Origin: an uncultured Clostridia bacterium
GTDB taxonomy: Bacteria; Bacillota; Clostridia; Oscillospirales; CAG-272
DNA length: 12,805 bases
NCBI GenBank assembly: GCA_946061315.1
Contig: CAMGRB010000017.1
Location: 1-12,805 of the forward strand
Direction of reading: 5' to 3'
Under the pieces are notes generated by a model that was not told where the DNA came from, ran no database searches, and saw only the letters and a list, made by a program, of their open reading frames with translations. Of the stretch, positions 1-9,518 are shown piece after piece. Position 1 is the stretch's first letter. Each line of letters starts with the position of its first letter. The translations under genes were made by a program, and so were the position numbers.

Positions 1-1
1 C

Positions 2-2592
<2,591 letters not shown>

Positions 2593-2615
2593 ACACTCGG
2601 AGGGAAAAATCAATA

Positions 2616-5333
2616 ATGAAATACGAAAATAACGTTTTCAAAGGGTACGAGCTCGGCTCTCTTGCAAAGGCGCCGATACCCGAGCTTGAAAAAATGTCGA
2701 AAAAAGCTGCAAGCGAGGGAATAGTGCTCATAAAAAACGAGAAAAACGTTCTTCCGCTGAAAAAAGGCGAGGTAGTGTCGGTATTCGGCAGAATACAGAG
2801 GGATTATTATAAGAGCGGAACAGGCTCGGGCGGACTTGTAAACGTAACGCACAAGACTAATATTCTCGACTCGCTTCGTAACTGCAAAAAAATCAAGGCA
2901 AACGAGGAGCTTGCCTCGGTTTACGAAGCGTGGGAAAAAGAACATCCTTTTGACAACGGCAAGGGCTGGGCGCAGGAGCCGTGGTGCCAGGAGGAAATGG
3001 AGCTTGATATTAACCTTGTGAAAAAGGCTTCAAAAAAATCTGATAAGGCGATAATAGTGATAGGCAGGACCGCAGGCGAGGACAAGGACAACAGCGCCAC
3101 GGAGGGCAGTTATCTTCTCACCGCAAAAGAGGAGGATATGATAAAGAAGGTATGCTCCGTTTTCCGTAAGGTCTGCGTTTTGTTAAACGTCGGCAACGTT
3201 ATGGACATGAAATGGGTAGAGAAATACAACGTCGGCGCCGTTTTGTACGTATGGCAGGGCGGAATGTGCGGAGGAGATGCCGCGGCGGACGTTCTTGTCG
3301 GCAAGGTAACCCCTTCAGGAAAGCTCGCCGATACGATAGCGTATTCTATAGAGGATTATCCGTCAAGCGCCAACTTCGGCGACCCGTCGAGGAACGTCTA
3401 TAAGGAAGATATATACGTCGGCTACCGCTATTTTGAAACCTTTGCAAAGGACAAGGTTATGTATCCGTTCGGATATGGCTTGTCTTATACGAAATTTACA
3501 AAATCCGTACACGCCTCGGCGAAAAAATCGACCGTAAGCGTTGAAGCGACCGTTAAAAATACGGGAAAATACAACGGCAAAGAGGTTATACAGGTTTATT
3601 TTGAAGCACCGCAGGGAACGCTCGGCAATCCGTCACGCAGACTTATAGGCTTTGCTAAAACAAAACTGTTGAAGCCTGGTATGAGCGATACTCTTAAAAT
3701 AAATTTCAAAATCTCCGATATGGCGTCCTACGACGACTCGGGAGTAAGCGGAAACAAGAGCTGTTACGTGCTTGAAGCGGGAGATTACAACGTATACGTC
3801 GGAACCGACGTAAGAAACGCCGAAAAAGTATTTACATACACAGTAAAGAAAACAGCGGTTACGAAAAAGTGTAAGGAGTGCCTTGCCCCCGTTGTTCCTT
3901 TCGAGAGGATAAAGCCCGACAAGGATATGAAAGTATCTTATGAGCAGGTACCTGCAAGAACGTATGCCTTGAAGGACAGAATAGAGGCGGAGGCTCCGTC
4001 GGAAATAGCGTTTACGGGAGATCGCGGCATAAAGCTCGCCGACGTCCGTGATGGCAAAAACACGATTGACGAGTTTATAGCACAGCTTAACGACGAGGAG
4101 CTTGCTTGCATAGTAAGGGGCGAGGGAATGAACAGCCCCAAGGTCACCGCGGGAACCGGTTGTTGCTTTGGAGGAGTTACCGACGAGTTGCTCGGCTACG
4201 GAATACCGATAGCGTGCGGAACGGACGGTCCATCCGGCATAAGAATGGATAGCGGTATGCTCGCAACGAGTATGCCCAACGGCACGTGTCTTGCCTGCAC
4301 CTTCGACAAAAAACTCGTAGGCAAGCTTTACGAATACGAGGGCATTGAGATGACCGCCTACAATATAGACGTAATTCTCGGCCCGGGACTCAATATCCAC
4401 AGAAATCCCTTAAACGGCAGAAACTTTGAGTATTTCTCCGAGGATCCGTACCTTACGGGCGAGATGGCGACGGTTATATCATCATCGCTCAATAAGGCGG
4501 GCGTTTACTGTACGATAAAGCACTTTATGGCAAACAGTCAGGAGTTCCACAGGCACGATAGCGACTCCGTGCTCTCCGAGCGTGCGATAAGAGAGATTTA
4601 CGCATATCCTTTTGAAAAGACGGTTAAAAACGGCGGCAAAATGGCGATTATGACCTCGTATAACCTTGTCAACGGAGATCACGCCGCAACCAGCTACGAC
4701 TTAACGACCTCGCTTTTGAGGAACGAATGGGGCTTTGACGGCTTCGTTATGACTGACTGGTGGCCACTTACCAATTCACTTGACGGAACGATTTCGAGAA
4801 ACGATACGGCAAGTATGGTAAAGGCGCAAAACGATATCTTTATGGTAGTTGCCGATGCAAAAACTTATGCCGACACGGTAAAGGACGCGCTTGCAAGCGG
4901 ATATCTTAAAAGAGCAGAGCTTCAAAGATGCGCGAAGAATATATGCCGCTTCCTTATGAACACACATTCGTTCGAGAGGTACAGAGAAAACGGCTTTAAG
5001 GTAGAAAGCTCTGCTGCCGACGTTTCCAGAATGAAAAAGGTTTTCGGAATTGAAAAATTAAATCAGGATCAGCATTTTACCGTCAGAGTAGAGAACAGCG
5101 GAATATGCGTGGTCGAAATAGAGGTTTCCTCCGAGGAAAATCATCTTGCACAGATGATAACCAATCTCTTTATATCGGGTCAGGGCGCTTGCGCTTTTGT
5201 AACGCACGGAACGTCGGGAGGCATCGAGAAGGCAAGAGCCGAGATATACCTCACCGCAGAAAAGGACCTCGATATGTATTTCAAATCCTCCTCTGCAACG
5301 CTTAAAATTCCGAAAGTAACCCTCTATATGTGA
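2616..5333 (+). CDS. Glycoside hydrolase family 3 beta-glucosidase, permuted domain order
   Basis: This enzyme probably removes terminal beta-linked sugars, most likely glucose, from oligosaccharides. It has no signal peptide, so it should act in the cytoplasm on imported sugars. It has 905 residues, and ATG 2616 is preceded by CGGAGGG. Domain order is reversed from textbook GH3: the alpha/beta sandwich comes first (about 30-290), then a fibronectin III-like domain (about 305-400), a linker, and the catalytic barrel (about 485-790). The candidate acid/base is E155 in TAGEDKDN and the candidate nucleophile is D714 in FVMTDWW. Other barrel motifs are DGPSGIRMD (D537), HRNPLNGRNFEYFSEDP and KHF (635-637). 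The last ~115 residues are unassigned. The same permuted order is known in Ruminococcus albus and Butyrivibrio beta-glucosidases. It lies 23 nt after cca without a visible terminator between. Exact substrate cannot be read from sequence. Confidence 0.93.
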   Translation: MKYENNVFKGYELGSLAKAPIPELEKMSKKAASEGIVLIKNEKNVLPLKKGEVVSVFGRIQRDYYKSGTGSGGLVNVTHKTNILDSLRNCKKIKANEELASVYEAWEKEHPFDNGKGWAQEPWCQEEMELDINLVKKASKKSDKAIIVIGRTAGEDKDNSATEGSYLLTAKEEDMIKKVCSVFRKVCVLLNVGNVMDMKWVEKYNVGAVLYVWQGGMCGGDAAADVLVGKVTPSGKLADTIAYSIEDYPSSANFGDPSRNVYKEDIYVGYRYFETFAKDKVMYPFGYGLSYTKFTKSVHASAKKSTVSVEATVKNTGKYNGKEVIQVYFEAPQGTLGNPSRRLIGFAKTKLLKPGMSDTLKINFKISDMASYDDSGVSGNKSCYVLEAGDYNVYVGTDVRNAEKVFTYTVKKTAVTKKCKECLAPVVPFERIKPDKDMKVSYEQVPARTYALKDRIEAEAPSEIAFTGDRGIKLADVRDGKNTIDEFIAQLNDEELACIVRGEGMNSPKVTAGTGCCFGGVTDELLGYGIPIACGTDGPSGIRMDSGMLATSMPNGTCLACTFDKKLVGKLYEYEGIEMTAYNIDVILGPGLNIHRNPLNGRNFEYFSEDPYLTGEMATVISSSLNKAGVYCTIKHFMANSQEFHRHDSDSVLSERAIREIYAYPFEKTVKNGGKMAIMTSYNLVNGDHAATSYDLTTSLLRNEWGFDGFVMTDWWPLTNSLDGTISRNDTASMVKAQNDIFMVVADAKTYADTVKDALASGYLKRAELQRCAKNICRFLMNTHSFERYRENGFKVESSAADVSRMKKVFGIEKLNQDQHFTVRVENSGICVVEIEVSSEENHLAQMITNLFISGQGACAFVTHGTSGGIEKARAEIYLTAEKDLDMYFKSSSATLKIPKVTLYM

Positions 5334-5364
5334 CCTTCGGACTCAAAATTATTTTTGCAATACA

Positions 5365-5397
5365 AAAAACAACCGCCTCGCAAAGGCGGTTGTTTTT
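5365..5397. terminator. Bidirectional Rho-independent terminator
   Basis: A perfect 14-bp stem (5365-5378 with 5384-5397) encloses the loop CGCAA. The core is CAACCGCCT/AGGCGGTTG, flanked by A-runs on the left and T-runs on the right, so a U-tract follows the hairpin in either direction. It lies between the converging GH3 gene (plus) and the dehydratase gene (minus) and probably ends both transcripts. Confidence 0.93.
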
Positions 5398-5400
5398 GTT

Positions 5401-7254
5401 TTATTTTTCTTCGTGCTCCGTGTCTATGTGATAGGTGGGGACAAGCTCGTGAACAAGCTCTTTCATATGATCCGTTTCGTGATATGCGGCGTCATACAAT
5501 TTGTCAAGTGAGGAGAAAAGCTTATCCTCGTCAATGTCAAGCGGTTTGCCTATGCTTATTCTGTTGTTTGCCGTCTTTTCAAGACCTTCCTCCGCCATGA
5601 GCCTTTCCTCATAGAGCTTCTCACCCGGGCGAAGTCCCGTAAAGACTATCTTTATATCCTTGTCCGGCTCGTATCCCGAGAGTCTTATAAGATTTTTTGC
5701 AAGGTCGTAAATTCTTACCTGCTCGCCCATATCGAGAACGAATATCTCTCCGCCCTTGGCGTATGCGCCCGCCTGCAAAACGAGGCTGACGGCTTCCGGT
5801 ATCGTCATAAAGTAGCGTATTATGTCCTTGTGCGTTACGGTAACGGGTCCGCCCTCGCTTATCTGCTTTTTGAAAAGAGGAATGACCGAGCCGTTTGAGC
5901 CGAGGACGTTGCCGAAACGAACGGCGGTAAATCTTGTCTTGGATCTCTTTGCGTACGTCTGAATTATCATCTCGCACACACGCTTTGTCGCACCCATTAT
6001 GTTGGTGGGATTTACGGCTTTGTCGGTGGAGATCTGAACAAACGTCTTGACCCCGTACTTGTCGGCACATTTTACTACTTTGTAAGTGCCGATAATGTTG
6101 TTTTTAACCGCTTCGTTCGGGCTCGTTTCCATAAGCGGAACGTGCTTGTGTGCGGCGGCGTGGAAAACTATATCGGGTCTGTACTTATCGAAGACGTCGT
6201 CCATCTTGACGCTATCTCTTATCGAGGCTATAAGCGTAACGAGATTGAGATCGGGATATTTTCTTTTAAGCTCCTGCTGTATGTCGTACGCGTTGTTTTC
6301 GTAAATATCGAGAATTATAAGTTGCTTCGGTCCGTGAGCCGCTATCTGACGGCAAAGCTCGCTTCCTATCGAGCCTCCGCCGCCGGTGACGAGCACTACC
6401 TGATCTTTTATGTATCCTATTATTTCGTCAATGTTCGTTTTAACCGGCTCTCTGCCGAGAAGGTCCTGAACGTCAACGTCACGCAATCTCGACACTGACA
6501 CCTGCTCGTTGAGAAGCTGGTATATGCCGGGAAGTATTTTTACATTGCACTTCGTGGGCATACAGACGTTGAGTATTTCCTTTATTCTCGGTGCGGGTGC
6601 GGTTGGAATTGCTATCACTATCGTCTTTACGTCCATTTTTTCAACGGCGTCGGCTATATTTTCGACCGTTGTGATTACGGGTATTCCGAGAATGTAAGAG
6701 CCGACTTTTTTGAGGTCGTCATCTATAAATCCGACGACGTTATATTTTATCTTGTCGGATACCATCATCTCGCGAAGAATCGTAACTCCCGCTTCTCCCG
6801 CTCCGACGATAAGTGCGTTTTCCTTATTTTTTGCCATCATATGATTTTTCTTTGAAATCAGATAGGCAAAAAAGCGCAGAGAAAAAATCATTACGAACGA
6901 TATGAAGAAATACAGAAGAAAATTGACAAAGCACCACTCGAGGTCAACCGTTTTCATAGATAAACCTATTATCAGGTTTACAAGGAACAAAACCGTGCAC
7001 AAGGCAAACGTCTTTGTAAACTCCGGTATGCTTGCGCGGTAAAAAGAGCAGGCATTCAGTTTTGTGGCAAAAAGAAAGCAGATTATTATGACGCTTCCTA
7101 CGGTAACGGGAACGGCGATGGGCATGGCACCGAGTAAATTGAAATCGTTCACGACGGCAGAAGAAATCAATGCCGCGATTATATATCCACCGACGAACAA
7201 TGCGGTTGCCAATAAAATTTTTAATCTATGCTTGAAAGATGGCTTTAAGCTCAT
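5401..7254 (-). CDS. Membrane-anchored nucleotide-sugar 4,6-dehydratase, CapD/PglF/WbpM type
   Basis: Members of this family convert UDP-GlcNAc, or a related UDP-HexNAc, to a 4-keto-6-deoxy sugar for capsule, glycan or glycoprotein synthesis. With ATG at 7254 the protein has 617 residues. Four hydrophobic segments (about 13-36, 42-66, 80-98, 107-134) anchor it. Next comes a Rossmann-like domain starting VGAGEAG (near 150-156), then the SDR catalytic domain with TGGGGSIGSE (290-299), AAAHKHVPLME, STDKAVNP (409-416) and NIMGATKR (418-425). In this family a Met (420) replaces the usual SDR Tyr and the Lys is kept (424). ATG 7254 has CGGAG nine bases upstream. A TTG at 7296 would add 14 residues but has no good ribosome binding site. 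No glycosyltransferase, flippase or aminotransferase lies nearby, so the glycan it serves is unknown. C6- versus C5-epimerising activity cannot be decided. Confidence 0.92.
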   Translation of the reverse strand: MSLKPSFKHRLKILLATALFVGGYIIAALISSAVVNDFNLLGAMPIAVPVTVGSVIIICFLFATKLNACSFYRASIPEFTKTFALCTVLFLVNLIIGLSMKTVDLEWCFVNFLLYFFISFVMIFSLRFFAYLISKKNHMMAKNKENALIVGAGEAGVTILREMMVSDKIKYNVVGFIDDDLKKVGSYILGIPVITTVENIADAVEKMDVKTIVIAIPTAPAPRIKEILNVCMPTKCNVKILPGIYQLLNEQVSVSRLRDVDVQDLLGREPVKTNIDEIIGYIKDQVVLVTGGGGSIGSELCRQIAAHGPKQLIILDIYENNAYDIQQELKRKYPDLNLVTLIASIRDSVKMDDVFDKYRPDIVFHAAAHKHVPLMETSPNEAVKNNIIGTYKVVKCADKYGVKTFVQISTDKAVNPTNIMGATKRVCEMIIQTYAKRSKTRFTAVRFGNVLGSNGSVIPLFKKQISEGGPVTVTHKDIIRYFMTIPEAVSLVLQAGAYAKGGEIFVLDMGEQVRIYDLAKNLIRLSGYEPDKDIKIVFTGLRPGEKLYEERLMAEEGLEKTANNRISIGKPLDIDEDKLFSSLDKLYDAAYHETDHMKELVHELVPTYHIDTEHEEK

Positions 7255-7263
7255 GTCAGTATG

Positions 7264-7268
7264 CTCCG
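7264..7268 (-). promoter_or_regulatory. Ribosome binding site that fixes the dehydratase start
   Basis: CGGAG on the minus strand lies nine bases before ATG 7254. The alternative TTG at 7296 has only a weak GAGC upstream, so this site decides the start in favour of 7254. Confidence 0.7.
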
Positions 7269-7322
7269 AAAAAAGTGTTTTTTGCGTTCCGCACAAATTT
7301 TTGCTCGTGCGTTATTTAATTA

Positions 7323-7352
7323 ATTTTATCATCTCGGGATACAAATTGTCAA
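7323..7352 (-). promoter_or_regulatory. Promoter of the dehydratase gene
   Basis: On the minus strand, a perfect TTGACA -35 (7352-7347) and a TAAAAT -10 (7328-7323) are 18 bases apart. A TG one base before the -10 adds an extended element. Transcription would start near 7316, giving a leader of about 60 bases. The -35 is 40 bases from the ftsZ -35 on the other strand. Confidence 0.75.
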
Positions 7353-7392
7353 CCCCTTGTCCAAATTTTTGAGTAAATTATGAAAAAAGTAC

Positions 7393-7421
7393 TTGAAAAA
7401 ACTTTTCGGAGAGTGTATTAT
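7393..7421 (+). promoter_or_regulatory. Promoter of ftsZ
   Basis: TTGAAA (7393-7398) and TATTAT (7416-7421) are separated by 17 bases, a good sigma-A type match. The start would fall near 7428, leaving a leader of only about 28 bases before ATG 7456. An in-frame TTG within this -35 box is therefore not a plausible start codon. Confidence 0.75.
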
Positions 7422-7441
7422 ATATACAGGACAGAAAAAAC

Positions 7442-7447
7442 AGGAGG
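7442..7447 (+). promoter_or_regulatory. Ribosome binding site of ftsZ
   Basis: AGGAGG lies eight bases before ATG 7456. It sets the FtsZ start and rules out the 21-residue N-terminal extension that would otherwise be open in the same frame. Confidence 0.85.
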
Positions 7448-7455
7448 GTCAAAGA

Positions 7456-8568
7456 ATGCCATTTGAACTTGACAATGATTTTGAATCCGGTGTTGACATA
7501 AGAGTGGTCGGCGTCGGCGGAGGAGGAAACAACGCCGTAAACCGTATGATCTCGTCTAACATAAAGGGAGTAGATTTTATAGCCGTAAATACGGACAGGC
7601 AGGCTCTTGCAAAATCCGGTGCGGCAAAAAAGATATGCATAGGTGAAAAGGTTACGAGAGGTAACGGCGCGGGCGCAAATCCCGAGATGGGCTTTAAGGC
7701 GGCAGAGGAGAGCGCGGACGAAATAAGAGAGGCAATCGTGGGTGCGAATATGGTTTTCGTCGCAACCGGTATGGGTGGCGGTACGGGAACGGGCGCGGCT
7801 CCCGTCGTTGCGAGAATATCCAAGGAGCTCGGTATTCTGACGGTCGGAATAGTAACCAAACCGTTCAAATTCGAGGGCGGCAGGAGAATGGCGCAGGCTG
7901 ACGCGGGCATTACCGAGCTTGCAAAATACGTCGACTCACTTGTCGTAATACCCAATGAAAGACTTAAAGAGGCAACTGAACAGAAAATAACTCTTATGAA
8001 TGCCTTCGCAATAGCGGACGGCGTTTTGCGCGACGGTGTAAAGAGCATTTCCGACCTTATCAACGTTGCGGGCTTTGTCAACCTTGACTTTGCGGACGTA
8101 TCCTCCGTTATGAAGGACGCGGGGCTTGCCCATATGGGCGTCGGCGAGGCGACGGGAGAGAACAAGGCGGTTGAGGCGGCAAAGGCGGCAATAGCCAGCC
8201 CGCTTCTTGAAACTTCGATAAGCGGAGCGCACGGAATACTCGTAAATATCACGGTATCTCCGGGTGTCGAGCTTGACGAGGTGGACAAGGCGTCCTCAAT
8301 GATCACCGAGGAAGCGGCGGCAAATGCCAACATAATCTGGGGTGCTAACTTTGACGAGAGCCTTGACGATACGGTTAAGGTTACCATAATAGCAACCGGC
8401 TTTGACAAGATGCCGAATAAGAACGTAAAGGTTGACGCCGACTCGATAGACGAAACGAAAATCAAACCGAATTCCGATATAGCCGAGGACGATTATGCCG
8501 ATATTATCGACATAATAAATAAGAATAAGGAAAAGAGTGCATACGACGATTTCGGCAAGAGATATTAA
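7456..8568 (+). CDS. ftsZ: Cell division GTPase FtsZ
   Basis: FtsZ is the tubulin-like GTPase that polymerises at midcell into the Z ring. This one has 370 residues. Visible: [13 protein letters not shown] (19-31), NTDRQAL (45-51), the tubulin signature GGGTGTG (107-113), and the catalytic synergy loop NLDFADV (209-215), so both halves of the GTPase site are complete. The core ends near IIATGFD (311-317). Only about 27 linker residues follow before an acidic segment and an Ile/Lys-rich tail. The usual C-terminal peptide core (IPxFLR-like) is not recognisable; [10 protein letters not shown] (349-358) stands in its place. The gene is monocistronic, with its own promoter and terminator, and is not next to ftsA, ftsQ or a murein cluster. 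Identity is firm; the tail is odd. Confidence 0.97.
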   Translation: MPFELDNDFESGVDIRVVGVGGGGNNAVNRMISSNIKGVDFIAVNTDRQALAKSGAAKKICIGEKVTRGNGAGANPEMGFKAAEESADEIREAIVGANMVFVATGMGGGTGTGAAPVVARISKELGILTVGIVTKPFKFEGGRRMAQADAGITELAKYVDSLVVIPNERLKEATEQKITLMNAFAIADGVLRDGVKSISDLINVAGFVNLDFADVSSVMKDAGLAHMGVGEATGENKAVEAAKAAIASPLLETSISGAHGILVNITVSPGVELDEVDKASSMITEEAAANANIIWGANFDESLDDTVKVTIIATGFDKMPNKNVKVDADSIDETKIKPNSDIAEDDYADIIDIINKNKEKSAYDDFGKRY

Positions 8569-8580
8569 AAATCAATAACA

Positions 8581-8614
8581 AAGCCGTGCGGTTTAATTCT
8601 CCGTGCGGCTTTTT
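8581..8614 (+). terminator. Rho-independent terminator of ftsZ
   Basis: AAGCCGTGCGG (8581-8591) pairs with CCGTGCGGCTT (8601-8611) in an 11-bp stem containing two G-U wobbles. The loop has nine bases and a short T-run follows. It begins 12 bases after the ftsZ stop and separates ftsZ from the str operon. Confidence 0.85.
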
Positions 8615-8779
8615 GCTTTGTAAAAACCATCGAGCCGTGCGGATAAATAAGGACGTATCGGCGCAAAATATCAAAACAATCAATTTTGTTAAAAATTCAC
8701 AAAATAAGAACAAAATATTGAAAAACGCCGCCCGATTTTTGTGCAAAAAGTAGAAATTTCGGGTAAAAATCACTTGCGC
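8615..8779. other. AT-rich intergenic spacer upstream of the str promoter
   Basis: No gene is supported here. The spacer holds a third copy of GCCGTGCGG (8634-8642), an 8-bp inverted repeat ATTTTGTT/AACAAAAT around 8686-8717, and a small nested inverted repeat (CCCGA 8731-8735 with TCGGG 8759-8763, enclosing TTTTT-GTGC-AAAAA). The last lies just upstream of the -35 box and is AT-rich, in the position of an UP element or regulator site. None is strong enough to name. Confidence 0.4.
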
Positions 8780-8808
8780 TTGACTTTATTTTCTTCAAAT
8801 GATATAAT
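8780..8808 (+). promoter_or_regulatory. Promoter of the str operon (rpsL-rpsG-fusA-tuf)
   Basis: TTGACT (8780-8785) and a perfect TATAAT (8803-8808) are 17 bases apart, with an extended -10 TG at 8800-8801. This is the best promoter in the window, as expected for ribosomal protein and elongation factor genes. The predicted start is near 8815, leaving a leader of about 124 bases. Confidence 0.88.
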
Positions 8809-8813
8809 ACAAA

Positions 8814-8938
8814 TGCGTGTGTAGTCATAAAAAGGTATATTTGCGCCTATTTTATGGTTTACGCACTTAAAAGCGATACATCGTGCCGGTGACGGCGCTG
8901 ACGTATAAACATTTATTTTTTGAAGAAGGAGGAACGAA
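8814..8938 (+). promoter_or_regulatory. Structured 5' leader of rpsL, possible regulatory RNA
   Basis: The leader can fold into two elements. The first is a two-tier hairpin: TGCGT (8814-8818) with ACGCA (8861-8865), and inside it CATAAAA (8826-8832) with TTTTATG (8850-8856). The second is a six-pair stem (8883-8888 with 8893-8898, one G-U) capped by a GTGA loop of the GNRA class. The AAGGAGG ribosome binding site (8926-8932) lies six bases before ATG 8939 and is outside both. Pairing is seen in the sequence; a regulatory role is inference. Confidence 0.45.
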
Positions 8939-9355
8939 ATGCCAACCTTTAACCAGCTCGTAAAACAGGGTAGAAGCGAAAAGACCTACAAGTCAAAGAC
9001 GCCGGTTCTTCAGACAGGCTTTAACACCTTGAAGAACAAGTCGGTAGATCAAAGCTCTCCTCAAAAGAGAGGCGTGTGCACGAAGGTTACGACAACTACG
9101 CCGAAGAAGCCGAACTCCGCACTCCGTAAGATAGCGAGAGTAAAGCTTACGAACGGTATGGAAGTAACTACTTACATTCCGGGTATAGGACACAATCTTC
9201 AGGAGCACTCGGTCGTACTTATCCGTGGCGGAAGAGTACGTGATTTGCCTGGATGCCGTTATCACATTATCCGTGGTACGCTTGATGCACAGGGCGTTGC
9301 AAACCGCAACCAGAGCCGTTCTAAATACGGCGCAAAACGCGCAAAGAAGAAGTAA
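8939..9355 (+). CDS. rpsL: 30S ribosomal protein S12
   Basis: S12 sits at the decoding centre of the small subunit and affects accuracy. It has 138 residues and starts [11 protein letters not shown], with AAGGAGG six bases before the ATG. The stretch at about 22-40 is the insertion present in Bacilli and Clostridia and absent from E. coli S12. The core is highly conserved: [10 protein letters not shown] (41-50), [12 protein letters not shown] (53-64), [15 protein letters not shown] (84-98). K56 matches E. coli K43 (numbering with Met), a streptomycin-sensitive residue. However, R101 in GGRVRDLPG stands where E. coli has K88, and C106 follows where Val is usual. The neighbouring Asp (102), which is methylthiolated in E. 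coli, is kept. First gene of the str operon. Confidence 0.98.
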   Translation: MPTFNQLVKQGRSEKTYKSKTPVLQTGFNTLKNKSVDQSSPQKRGVCTKVTTTTPKKPNSALRKIARVKLTNGMEVTTYIPGIGHNLQEHSVVLIRGGRVRDLPGCRYHIIRGTLDAQGVANRNQSRSKYGAKRAKKK

Positions 9356-9518
9356 TCGCTTGCTTTGCGGGGTAACAATAAAGTTAAATTTATCGTAGTT
9401 CCTACACTTGTTTAACTGAATAAATGTTTATTAGTCAGTGACACTTGCAAAGGACACGACGGGAGATTTTCTTTCGAGTACCAATGATATCATATTTTTA
9501 ATGAAGGAGGGAAGTAAA
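9356..9518 (+). promoter_or_regulatory. rpsL-rpsG intercistronic region with two overlapping hairpins
   Basis: This 163-base gap is long for rpsL-rpsG. Hairpin A: AGTTAAA (9382-9388) pairs with TTTAACT (9411-9417), with GTAG/CTAC (9395-9398, 9402-9405) nested inside. Hairpin B: ACTGA (9415-9419) pairs with TCAGT (9435-9439), continued by ATAA/TTAT and with a TAG bulge on the right. The two share 9415-9417 and cannot form together. Neither has a T-run, so they are not ordinary terminators. In E. coli this gap carries the S7 repressor site; a comparable role here is inference. Confidence 0.5.
9504..9510 (+). promoter_or_regulatory. Ribosome binding site for the GTG start of rpsG
   Basis: AAGGAGG lies eight bases before GTG 9519 and selects this rare-type start. 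Initiation there gives [16 protein letters not shown], the standard S7 N-terminus. Confidence 0.9.

Noticed and set aside
7393-7455. Upstream in-frame TTG start for FtsZ
   Set aside because: The TTG is part of the predicted -35 box, so it would not be transcribed, and AGGAGG with ATG 7456 is a far better start.
7449-8465. A 338-codon open frame on the minus strand, opposite ftsZ
   Set aside because: It mirrors the codon pattern of FtsZ, gives a Ser/Ala/Pro-rich low-information protein with no domains, and has no ribosome binding site. The plus-strand gene is certain.
8583-8642. Repeated GCCGTGCGG (8583-8591, 8634-8642, and CCGTGCGGC at 8601-8609)
   Set aside because: The first and second form the ftsZ terminator; the last copy alone is too short to call a repeat family or binding site.
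8615-8779. Possible tRNA, small RNA or short gene in the ftsZ-rpsL spacer
   Set aside because: No cloverleaf with a T-arm sequence, no short frame with a ribosome binding site, and only weak AT-rich inverted repeats.
9484-9493. Perfect palindrome ATGATATCAT with a TG-extended TATCAT upstream of rpsG, as a possible internal promoter or operator
   Set aside because: There is no -35 at a suitable distance, and a 10-base AT-rich palindrome is expected by chance at this length scale.
9438-9518. N-terminal extension of S7 starting at a GTG at 9438
   Set aside because: The extra 27 residues have no S7 similarity, the GTG has no ribosome binding site, and AAGGAGG plus GTG at 9519 gives the canonical N-terminus.
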